Positions 1 through 5,519 of a stretch of DNA of 7,104 nucleotides are shown one piece after another. This DNA comes from Bacteroidota bacterium (GTDB taxonomy: Bacteria > Bacteroidota > Bacteroidia > NS11-12g > UBA955), in contig RGEC01000115.1 of NCBI GenBank assembly GCA_009918425.1, positions 1-7,104 of the forward strand, in the 5' to 3' direction. Position 1 is the first letter of the stretch, and each line of letters starts with the position of its first letter. The notes beneath the pieces were generated by a model. That model searched no databases and was not told where the DNA came from. It saw only the letters and a list, made by a program, of their open reading frames with translations. The position numbers were made by a program, and so were the translations under genes.

Positions 1-38
1 CATTTGTAGAGACGCACAATTGTGCGTCTCTACAAATG
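1..38. repeat. Perfect 38-bp palindrome (GTAGAGACG-type)
   Basis: The first 38 bases are a perfect palindrome: two 19-base arms, each carrying GTAGAGACGCACA, meet at a central AATT. As RNA this gives a stem of about 17 bp with a 4-base loop. It ends 16 bp from the stop codon of the minus-strand glycosyltransferase, so it sits where that transcript should end and could act as a terminator or 3' stabiliser. No T-run can be checked because the window starts at its edge. From memory, palindromes with GTAGAGACG...CGTCTCTAC arms are dispersed in many copies in Bacteroidota and cyanobacteria, so a mobile or repetitive origin is likely. That is recollection, not a search. Confidence 0.85.
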
Positions 39-54
39 ACAACAAATTCACCCA

Positions 55-1044
55 TTAACAAAAACAAAAAAACCTTACCCCGGCGGTTGCCAAGTGATTG
101 TATACCTCCGCGTGGTCATCAATAGATGAAAGGGTAGAAACAACCGCATCGCCTTCCGAAAAAGCATAATCACGGTAATAAACGACTGCGTTGTTGTCTA
201 TCACATTGCCCGCAATATGCGCTTTGTGGGCCAGCCATACCACCTCAGTGCCATCGGCCTCCACCATCTTTTTCAACAACTTGCCTTTATCCAGGGTGCC
301 GAGTATGATGACCGGCATTTCGGTTTGCAAAAACATTTCTTTCCAGTAATTCCATTTCAGCTGCATAAATGCTTCAGCGCTGTAATGCCCGCTGTTGCGC
401 GAATATCGTTGTGGGTGCTGCCGCCATAAATGACAAATATCCGGCGCAGAAACCACCTTAAACCCTTGTGAATAGAGCCGAAAAGCCATGTCGTAGTCTT
501 CGGGATAAACGGCATTGTCAAAACAGCCCGCCTGCCGCAGTTCTGCTGTGCGCATCATCCAGCAGGGACTGGGAATTACGCATTCGCGCCAGATGTGCTG
601 CCAGTGGTCGTTTTGGTCGCAGCGCGCATTGAGCCAGGCTTCGTAAAATTGGGTTCCTGCCCCGCAGTTTTCTTCCGGAAAAAACTGCACCCTGCCTGTT
701 ACAAGGGTTCTGGGCGCCGCATTCATCAGGGTTTTTGTCATGTTGTGCAGCCTGTTTTTGGGCATGATGTCATCGGCATCCATGCGGGTGCACAATTCTC
801 CGGCTGCAGCGGCCAGCAGGGCGCGGTTGGCGTCAATCAGACCTTTTCCCGTGGCGGTGATTTCTTTAAATCGGCCATCCTGCGCAACAAACTGCCCCAT
901 AATTTCAGCCGAATCATCCTCGCTGCCATCATTTAGCAACAGGCATTCCCAGTCTGTTAAGTCCTGTTCCACGATGCTTTGCAAACAGGCATGTAAATAG
1001 GGCGCTGCATTTTTAACCGGTATCAGTATGGAAACCTTCGGCAC
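55..1044 (-). CDS. Family 2 glycosyltransferase with C-terminal Rossmann-like extension
   Basis: This is probably a GT-A fold transferase that moves a sugar from a nucleotide-sugar to a surface glycan; donor and acceptor cannot be told. With a GTG start at 1044 it has 329 residues and begins VPKVSILIPVKN, the usual first strand of the family. The DWECLLLNDGS segment (31-41) forms the nucleotide-binding strand, RMDADD (87-92) holds the metal-binding DxD, and YPEDYD (180-185) holds the acidic pair that usually supplies the catalytic base. Residues about 243-329 form a separate alpha/beta part (PVIILGTLDKGKLLKK, then a hydrophobic AVVSTLSS strand). It resembles the degenerate Rossmann-like tail of some family 2 enzymes. 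No membrane helix is seen, so a cytoplasmic or peripheral location is likely. The in-frame ATG at 1113 would add 23 cysteine- and histidine-rich residues unlike the family and would span the promoter box, so I rejected it. No polysaccharide cluster is visible nearby. Confidence 0.9.
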   Translation of the reverse strand: MPKVSILIPVKNAAPYLHACLQSIVEQDLTDWECLLLNDGSEDDSAEIMGQFVAQDGRFKEITATGKGLIDANRALLAAAAGELCTRMDADDIMPKNRLHNMTKTLMNAAPRTLVTGRVQFFPEENCGAGTQFYEAWLNARCDQNDHWQHIWRECVIPSPCWMMRTAELRQAGCFDNAVYPEDYDMAFRLYSQGFKVVSAPDICHLWRQHPQRYSRNSGHYSAEAFMQLKWNYWKEMFLQTEMPVIILGTLDKGKLLKKMVEADGTEVVWLAHKAHIAGNVIDNNAVVYYRDYAFSEGDAVVSTLSSIDDHAEVYNHLATAGVRFFCFC

Positions 1045-1048
1045 GTTG

Positions 1049-1056
1049 CAAAGATG
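1049..1056 (-). promoter_or_regulatory. Bacteroidota-type -7 box before the glycosyltransferase
   Basis: On the minus strand CATCTTTG differs from the Bacteroidota -7 consensus TAnnTTTG only at its first base. It lies 4 bases before the GTG start, so the transcript would be leaderless or nearly so. No TTG at normal -33 spacing is visible; the nearest is about 28 bases upstream. The box supports the GTG start. Activity is inferred. Confidence 0.5.
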
Positions 1057-1131
1057 GGGGTGCGTGTGCTTTTTTGTACATGTGCAAGAATCAATGGCTT
1101 GCAAACCAGGCAATCATGCGAACTTGCAGGC

Positions 1132-2220
1132 ATGCTTGATGCATTTTTTGAACCGATAGACAAATCGGTGTGGGCGCCATACAGAAACAGCGACTCGCTG
1201 ATGGGGGGTAAAATCCATATACACGGAAATTCCTTTCCCAAACTGAAAAACTGCAAGGTAGCCATTGTAGGCGCCGGCTATCCTGCCGATGAGGTAAGGC
1301 GCAAGTTGTATGGTCTTACCTGGCGGTTCGAAAACCTGGGCATTGCCGATTTGGGAAACCTAAAACTGAACGGCGACGCCAACAGCAGGCAGTTTGCCAT
1401 GAGTGAAGCCATTGGCGAACTGCTGTCGGCCGGACTGAAAGTGCTGGTTATTGGCCACGATCCCCATTTGCTGTATGGTTATTACAAAGCATACCGGCAG
1501 ACCAAAGAACCGGTGGAAGTGGTAAAAGTGAGTCCGGATGTGGACCTGGATGAGGGCACACCGCTCAGGCAGATATTGGTAGAAAAGCCCAGCTATCTGT
1601 TCAATATTGATTTTTTGGCCACCCAGGCGTATTACATCAGCAACCAAACGGCGGCGGTGCTGGATAAGATGTATTTTGAAAACCACCGTTTGGGCGAAAT
1701 ACGCGCCAATATTGAGGAATCGGAGCCGATACTGCGCAGTGCACACATGCTCATGTTCGATATGAATGCCTGTCGCTATGCCGATGCGCCGGGCACACGG
1801 CTTCAAAGTCCGAACGGACTGTATGCCGAAGAAGCCGCCAAGCTGGCCCGCTATGCCGGTGTGAGCAATACGCTCAGTTCGGCGTATTTTTATGGGTTAA
1901 ATCCCGAAGCGCCGCATGACGCAGATCATGTGTTGCTGGCCCAGATGCTGTGGTATTTCATGGATGGCTATTGTGCAAGGTTCAATGATCACCCTGTGCA
2001 CAACCACGAAGATTTTCTGATTTACCGCAACCGGCTTAGCAGCACGGGCCACGAAATCGTGTTTTACAAAAGCCGCAAAAGCAACCGCTGGTGGATGGAA
2101 ATACCGCATCCCTACGATAAAAAATCGTTTTTTATTGGCTGTAGCTACCGCGATTATGAAACGGTTTGCAACGATGAAATGCCCGACCGCTGGTGGCGTG
2201 CCTATCAGCGGCTGATGTGA
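1132..2220 (+). CDS. Ureohydrolase-fold (arginase/formimidoylglutamase-like) protein with degraded metal site
   Basis: A 362-residue protein of the arginase/agmatinase/formimidoylglutamase fold, in the form common in Bacteroidota and often annotated as formimidoylglutamase. Family landmarks in order: FFEPID near the start, FPKLKNCKVAIVGAGYPADEVRR (35-57), VLVIGHDPHLLYG (104-116, in place of GGDHS), VKVSPDVDLDEG (131-142, in place of DAHxD), RLGEIR (186-191), LMFDMNACRYADAPG (207-221, in place of SxDxDxxDPxxxPG) and SPNGLYAEEAAKLARYAG (226-243). Against the six manganese ligands of arginase, only about two acidic residues (D138, D210) remain in place. Hydrolase activity is therefore doubtful, and a non-catalytic or altered-metal role is possible. 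I chose ATG 1132 because MLDAFFEPID matches the family start and leaves an 87-bp divergent promoter region. The ATG at 1054 would overlap the opposing -7 box. A weak TTG (1099-1101) and CGAACTTG (1119-1126) precede it. No hut or arginine genes are nearby. Confidence 0.82.
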   Translation: MLDAFFEPIDKSVWAPYRNSDSLMGGKIHIHGNSFPKLKNCKVAIVGAGYPADEVRRKLYGLTWRFENLGIADLGNLKLNGDANSRQFAMSEAIGELLSAGLKVLVIGHDPHLLYGYYKAYRQTKEPVEVVKVSPDVDLDEGTPLRQILVEKPSYLFNIDFLATQAYYISNQTAAVLDKMYFENHRLGEIRANIEESEPILRSAHMLMFDMNACRYADAPGTRLQSPNGLYAEEAAKLARYAGVSNTLSSAYFYGLNPEAPHDADHVLLAQMLWYFMDGYCARFNDHPVHNHEDFLIYRNRLSSTGHEIVFYKSRKSNRWWMEIPHPYDKKSFFIGCSYRDYETVCNDEMPDRWWRAYQRLM

Positions 2221-2280
2221 GGGGTGGTTAATTAGTTGAATGGTATATTTGTTTGTTGGGTCTTGGGTAAAAACAGATTA

Positions 2281-2314
2281 GCCGTGTAATTGGTGTCCCC
2301 GCCAACCACTGCTA
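2281..2314 (+). repeat. 34-nt dispersed hairpin element, copy 1 (degraded stem)
   Basis: It matches the element at 5926-5959 at 31 of 34 positions, in the same orientation, and like that copy lies downstream of a plus-strand gene. The shared core is TCCCCGCCAACCACTGCTA. In this copy the 10-bp stem has two A-C mismatches and one G-T pair, so it would fold less stably than copy 2. It is probably a REP-like interspersed element or a processed 3' end. No T-run follows, so it is not a textbook terminator. Confidence 0.75.
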
Positions 2315-2327
2315 AGGTCTGAATGTG

Positions 2328-2524
2328 TTATGTCGCACCTACGGCGCTTTTTTGCTGCTTTGTGGCATTTTCTACTAAAATGCCGCTCCTACGGAGCTGA
2401 TACTTATGGCTGACCGATTGGCGACATGTTCGTATTTCTGGCAATCAGCGCATTAGCCCTGTAGGGGCGATATATTAATAACACCGCCGCATAAGGATCC
2501 CTCAGCGCCGTAGGTGCGGCATAG
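2328..2524. repeat. Nested inverted-repeat element of four CCTACGG-type mini-hairpins
   Basis: Outer arms: 2328-2347 and the reverse complement of 2505-2524 match at 18 of 20 positions, with a perfect 14-base core CGCACCTACGGCGC at 2334-2347 against 2505-2518. Inner arms: around 2380-2398 (GCTCCTACGGAGC) and 2455-2473 (AGCCCTGTAGGGGCG) pair imperfectly, about 12 of 15 in the core. Each of the four arms can also fold alone into a stem of about 5 bp with a TAC, GTA or similar loop. The whole can therefore exist as one long cruciform or RNA stem, or as four small hairpins. From memory, units such as GCTCCTACGGAGC are very frequent in intergenic DNA of Bacteroidota. Nothing inside codes for protein. 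Function is unknown. Confidence 0.8.
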
Positions 2525-2605
2525 AAAACCAAAGCCGTTTAGTGGATGTCTTCGCTTTTCGCTGTTATATTCCAGAAATCGATGTCAAGGATTGTCATAC
2601 CTCAA

Positions 2606-2702
2606 CACCAATAAACCAATCAACAATAAGTTTAATGGTATAATAGTTTAATGGTAAATGCAAATGCTTAAATCCACCAATAAACCATTCAACCAATAAA
2701 CC
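2606..2702. repeat. AT-rich array of TTTAATGGT / ACCATT words
   Basis: Two copies of GTTTAATGGTA (2630-2640 and 2646-2656) lie between two copies of CACCAATAAACCA (2606-2618 and 2675-2687); the second is followed by a further CCAATAAACC (2693-2702). The outer words are close to the reverse complement of the inner ones, as in AAACCATT against AATGGTTT, so the array can fold back on itself. A related GTTGAATGGTA is seen at 2236-2246. Such low-complexity TTGAATGGTTTAATGG-like tracts are common between Bacteroidota genes (recollection). They may arise by slippage. No gene is present. Confidence 0.65.
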
Positions 2703-2743
2703 TTGTCTAACATTTTCTGCATGTACATCTCGCCCCGAGGCCG

Positions 2744-2751
2744 TATTTTTG
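2744..2751 (+). promoter_or_regulatory. Perfect TAnnTTTG -7 box for the flavin reductase operon
   Basis: TATTTTTG matches the Bacteroidota housekeeping -7 consensus at every fixed position and stands 7 bases before the ATG at 2759. Transcription would begin within a few bases of the start codon, giving a very short or absent leader. The -33 side is weak: only TTTCTG near 2714-2719, about 24 bases upstream, is a candidate. The box supports ATG 2759 as the true start. Confidence 0.65.
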
Positions 2752-2758
2752 CAGCATC

Positions 2759-3835
2759 ATGTCAGAAGGATTTCACGCCATCGCGGTTCATAAAGTTGTT
2801 AGAGAAACGGCTGATGCTGTTACACTGCACCTGGATATTCCGGTTTCGCTTACCGAAACATTTGCCTACACTGCAGGCCAATACCTCACGTTCGAAGCCG
2901 AAATAAACGGTGAAAAAGTGCGCAGAAGCTATTCGCTGTGTACCTACGGTCCGGCAGATAGACATCCTGCCGTTACCATCAAAAAGGTTGATAATGGCCG
3001 CATGAGCACCTACATGAATACCGCTGTGAAAGAGGGCGATGTGCTGCAGGTGATGGCGCCCATGGGCAAGTTCACCGTTATTCCCGATGCGGCTAAAAGC
3101 ACACATTACGTGTTGTTTGCCGGTGGCAGCGGTATCACCCCCATGATGGGCATTTCCAAGGCCGTGCTGATGCATGAAGCCGGCAGCAAGGTTACGCTGG
3201 TGTATGCCAACCGCAACGCCGACAGCGTGATTTTTAAGCAGGCCCTGGCCGATATGGAAAAACAACATTCCGGTCGTTTCAAAGTCATCCACAGCTACGA
3301 TCAGGCTGCGCTTACCTGGTTTGGCATGAAAGGTCACCTTACTGAAGACAAGGTGGTGAATGTGCTGCAATCCAAGATTGGCGGTTCTTACGCCGATTAT
3401 CAGTATTATATCTGCGGTCCGGGTCCCATGATGGATGTGGTGAAGAAAGGCCTGTCCAAAGCCGGCGTAGCTGCCTCCCACGTATTCACCGAATATTTTT
3501 CTGCACCCACTTCCTCAGAACCCAAAGAAGAAGCGGCAACCGAGGCCTCTGCCTTCAATGGAACGGCCAAAATCACCGTTCATGTGTATGGCAAAACCCA
3601 ACAAATTGAATGTGATGATAAAACAACCGTGCTGAAGGCCTGCATGAAGAATGGCATCGATCCTCCCTACAGCTGCACCGTTGGGGTTTGCACCACCTGC
3701 AGGGCCAAGGTTACCAAAGGCGAGCTGCACATGCTGGAACGCGAAGGCCTCACCGACGATGAAATTGCCAAGGGATATGTGCTTACCTGCCAGGCAGTGC
3801 CCCGCAGCAGCGAGATTGAACTTTCATACGAGTAA
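2759..3835 (+). CDS. PaaE/Hmp-like FAD-NAD(P)H oxidoreductase with C-terminal 2Fe-2S ferredoxin domain
   Basis: A 358-residue cytoplasmic electron-transfer protein. It should take hydride from NAD(P)H to FAD and pass single electrons through its own 2Fe-2S cluster to a partner enzyme. Domains in order: an FAD-binding beta-barrel (about 1-107) with RRSYSL (55-60), the RxYS flavin motif; an NAD(P)-binding domain (about 115-245) with AGGSGITPMM (121-130) and YYICGPGPMM (216-225); a charged Glu/Ala/Ser linker (about 249-268); and a plant-type ferredoxin domain (270-358) with cluster ligands C306, C311, C314 and C344 (SCTVGVCTTC, then LTC). Length and domain order match PaaE of the phenylacetyl-CoA epoxidase and related oxygenase reductases. 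No paaABCD or oxygenase gene is nearby, so the partner is unknown and I give no symbol. It starts 7 bases after a perfect -7 box. Only 6 bp separate it from the next gene, so they are probably co-transcribed. Confidence 0.92.
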   Translation: MSEGFHAIAVHKVVRETADAVTLHLDIPVSLTETFAYTAGQYLTFEAEINGEKVRRSYSLCTYGPADRHPAVTIKKVDNGRMSTYMNTAVKEGDVLQVMAPMGKFTVIPDAAKSTHYVLFAGGSGITPMMGISKAVLMHEAGSKVTLVYANRNADSVIFKQALADMEKQHSGRFKVIHSYDQAALTWFGMKGHLTEDKVVNVLQSKIGGSYADYQYYICGPGPMMDVVKKGLSKAGVAASHVFTEYFSAPTSSEPKEEAATEASAFNGTAKITVHVYGKTQQIECDDKTTVLKACMKNGIDPPYSCTVGVCTTCRAKVTKGELHMLEREGLTDDEIAKGYVLTCQAVPRSSEIELSYE

Positions 3836-3841
3836 TTTTTC

Positions 3842-4435
3842 ATGCTGAATCTGGAAAATTACTGGAGCACCGGCGTTTCATGGGCTTCTTACCGAAAACA
3901 AATTGACGATCTATTGCTGGAAGGCAAGACCACCAGTGCAGACAACAGCCCTGCCATGCTGGAATATGCCAAACTCAACCAGGCGAGGATGCGCAGGTTG
4001 GAAACCCGCACCGAACTGCTGCCTGAAGTCTTGCATGCTTTGCAGGCAATGCCCAAAAACATAAAAATTCTGGTGATTGCCGAGGGCTGGTGTGGCGATG
4101 CCGCACAGGTTTGTCCTCCCGCCGAGCTGCTGTTTCAGGCGCTGGGTATCGAAAGCCGCTATGTATTGCGCGATGCAGACACTTCCCTGATTGATATGTT
4201 TCTGACCAACGGAGGTCGCAGCATTCCGGTATTCATTGCGCTGGATAAGGATGGAAATCTGCTTGGGGAGAAATGGGGGCCACGCCCGGTGGCGCTTCAG
4301 GAATTGCGCATGGGCTGGATTAAAGAAGGGCTGCCCTACGAACAGCAGGCCGAATTGTTGCATGGCTGGTATGCCAAAGACAAAACCGAATCCACCCAGC
4401 ACGAGCTCGCAACCTGGTTGAAGGGTTTATCTTAG
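3842..4435 (+). CDS. Thioredoxin-fold protein with WCGD active-site region (no CxxC)
   Basis: A 197-residue soluble protein with a thioredoxin core. IKILVIAEGWCGDAAQVCP (74-92) is the strand and active-site loop, SRYVLRDAD (105-113) the next strand, and RSIPVFIALDKDGN (126-139) carries the cis-proline P129. The usual CxxC is replaced by WCGDAAQVC, which puts C84 and C91 seven residues apart. The WCGDA form with a single leading cysteine is typical of a thioredoxin-like family common in Bacteroidota; C91 looks like an extra. The protein may therefore work as a one-cysteine thiol protein or form an unusual disulfide. There is no signal peptide, so it is cytoplasmic. The first 70 residues are a helical extension, and a helical tail follows residue 150. 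It lies 6 bp after the flavin reductase, after an AT-rich TAATTTTT spacer without Shine-Dalgarno motif. Its stop interlocks with that of the convergent gene. Confidence 0.85.
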   Translation: MLNLENYWSTGVSWASYRKQIDDLLLEGKTTSADNSPAMLEYAKLNQARMRRLETRTELLPEVLHALQAMPKNIKILVIAEGWCGDAAQVCPPAELLFQALGIESRYVLRDADTSLIDMFLTNGGRSIPVFIALDKDGNLLGEKWGPRPVALQELRMGWIKEGLPYEQQAELLHGWYAKDKTESTQHELATWLKGLS

Positions 4436-5445
4436 GCCAGATAACGGCGTATTTTATTCAGCAGCTGGCTGAAATCCTCCGGCAGCGGAGCGGTAAAAAG
4501 CATTTCTTTTCCGGTAACGGGGTGAATGAAACCCAGTTCGGCCGCGTGTAGCGCCTGACGGGGCATCATGTCGAAGGCATTTTCAATGAATTGTTTGAAT
4601 TTGGGCAATGCCGAACCCTTGCGGATTTGTCTGCCGCCATACATTTCATCGCTGAAAATGGGATGTCCCTGTGAAGCCATGTGCGCGCGTATCTGGTGGG
4701 TGCGACCTGTTTCCAGTCTGCATTCTACCAGACTGGCAAAATAAAAGGGCTCCAGCACTTTATAATGGGTGATGGCCAGTTTGCCATCTTCTTCGTTTTC
4801 AAAATGCTTGCTGCGCCTGCGATCCGAGGGGTCGCGTGCCATGTAGCCACGGATGGTGCCTTCGGTGGTTTCAAATTCACCCCACACCAGGGCCAGGTAG
4901 CGCCGGTGTATGTTGTGGTGAAAAAACTGATTGCCAAGATGGCTCAGCACAAATTCTGTTTTGCCCACCACCAGCAAGCCGCTGGTGTCTTTGTCTATAC
5001 GGTGCACCAGTCCGGGGCGGTGGTTGGTGTCTTTCTGCGGTAACGTTCCGGCATGATAGGCAAGTGCGTTCACCAATGTGCCGCTGTAGTTGTTGCAACC
5101 GGGATGAACCACCATGCCTGCCTTTTTATTCACTACAAGCAAATGCTCATCTTCAAAGACAATATCCAGCGGAATGTTTTCGGGATAAATTTCGGTGTCT
5201 CTGGGTGGTTCAGGAAGCAGAATGCGCACGTCATCGCCCGGTTTGATTTTGTAGTTGCTTTTGATGGGCTTGCCGTTCACCTGAATACAACCGGCTTCGG
5301 CAGCGGCCTGTAATTTGGTGCGGCTGGCATTCTGAATTTTGTTCATCAGCCATTTGTCTATGCGCATAAACTCCTGACCGGGATCGGCCACAAAATGGTG
5401 ATGCTCAAATAGGGCACCGTCGTCGTTCAGGAGTTCTTCTTCCAC
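4432..5445 (-). CDS. rluD: RluD-type 23S rRNA pseudouridine synthase
   Basis: An RluA-family enzyme that isomerises uridines in RNA to pseudouridine; the RluD type modifies helix 69 of 23S rRNA. It has 337 residues, close to the usual 320-340. Residues 1-25 are an acidic lead (MEEELLNDDG). Residues about 27-75 are an S4 RNA-binding domain (MRIDKWLMNKIQNASRTKLQ...GCIQVNGKPIK). The catalytic domain follows, with HRIDKDTSG (148-156) carrying the catalytic aspartate D151, and RLETGRTHQIRAHM (243-256). All key motifs are intact. The start is GTG at 5445, chosen because a perfect TAACTTTG box ends 4 bases before it and because the acidic lead is, from memory, usual in Bacteroidota homologues. The symbol is by family; the exact target uridines, and so RluD rather than another RluA member, are inferred from the S4 domain. 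Its 3' end overlaps the convergent thioredoxin-fold gene by 4 bp. Confidence 0.93.
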   Translation of the reverse strand: MEEELLNDDGALFEHHHFVADPGQEFMRIDKWLMNKIQNASRTKLQAAAEAGCIQVNGKPIKSNYKIKPGDDVRILLPEPPRDTEIYPENIPLDIVFEDEHLLVVNKKAGMVVHPGCNNYSGTLVNALAYHAGTLPQKDTNHRPGLVHRIDKDTSGLLVVGKTEFVLSHLGNQFFHHNIHRRYLALVWGEFETTEGTIRGYMARDPSDRRRSKHFENEEDGKLAITHYKVLEPFYFASLVECRLETGRTHQIRAHMASQGHPIFSDEMYGGRQIRKGSALPKFKQFIENAFDMMPRQALHAAELGFIHPVTGKEMLFTAPLPEDFSQLLNKIRRYLA

Positions 5446-5449
5446 AGGG

Positions 5450-5485
5450 CAAAGTTACATCCATATTGGGTGTTAAGGTTCAAAA
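5450..5485 (-). promoter_or_regulatory. Promoter of the RluD-like gene
   Basis: On the minus strand TAACTTTG (5457 down to 5450) is a perfect TAnnTTTG -7 box, with TTTTG (5485 down to 5481) 23 bases upstream as a candidate -33 element. Four bases (CCCT) separate the box from the GTG start, so the mRNA is probably leaderless or nearly so. It lies in the 74-bp gap shared with the divergent membrane-protein gene. Confidence 0.65.
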
Positions 5486-5519
5486 TGTGATTGTTGGGTT
5501 TTGTGCCTATATTGCATGC

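Larger units (their letters stand above)
2221..2758. other. 538-bp repeat-rich intergenic region
   Basis: I found no credible gene here on either strand. From left to right it holds a 34-nt hairpin element (2281-2314), a nested inverted repeat of about 200 bp made of CCTACGG-type mini-hairpins (2328-2524), a segment with little recognisable structure (2525-2605), an AT-rich array of TTTAATGGT/ACCATT-like words (2606-2702), and the promoter of the flavin reductase gene (2744-2751). There is no clear hairpin followed by a T-run directly after the stop at 2220. The region reads as a landing place for several interspersed repeat families between two transcription units. Confidence 0.75.

Noticed and set aside
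1045..1113. Upstream ATG start for the glycosyltransferase (23 extra residues)
   Set aside because: The extension is a Cys/His/Lys/Thr-rich stretch with no relation to GT-A folds, and the Bacteroidota-type -7 box lies within it. The GTG at 1044 begins directly at the conserved first strand.
1054..1131. Upstream ATG start for the ureohydrolase-like gene (26 extra residues)
   Set aside because: It lies only 9 bp from the opposing GTG start and inside the opposing -7 box, and the added residues are cysteine-rich and unlike the family. MLDAFFEPID at 1132 matches the expected N-terminus.
1360..1806. 148-residue open frame on the minus strand inside the ureohydrolase-like gene
   Set aside because: It is fully within a well-supported gene and has no recognisable domain or promoter, so it is a shadow frame.
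2328..2524. CRISPR array or attachment site
   Set aside because: The repeated units are inverted rather than direct, short, unevenly spaced, and no cas or integrase gene is present.
2534..2550. Possible third copy of the 34-nt hairpin element (GCCGTTTAGTGGATGTC)
   Set aside because: It matches only 13 of 17 bases of copy 1, the CCCCGCCAACCAC half is missing, and no hairpin forms, so chance similarity cannot be excluded.
2762..3481. 239-residue open frame on the minus strand opposite the flavin reductase
   Set aside because: Its translation is His/Gly/Ala-rich with no motif and mirrors codon bias of the intact reductase gene on the plus strand, so it is a shadow frame.
2759..3835. Phenylacetate degradation (paa) operon
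   Set aside because: The reductase resembles PaaE, but no paaA, B, C, D, K or other pathway gene is in the window. The next gene is a thioredoxin-fold protein.
4681..5246. Plus-strand open frames opposite the RluD-like gene
   Set aside because: They are overlapping low-quality translations in more than one frame across a gene with all catalytic motifs intact.
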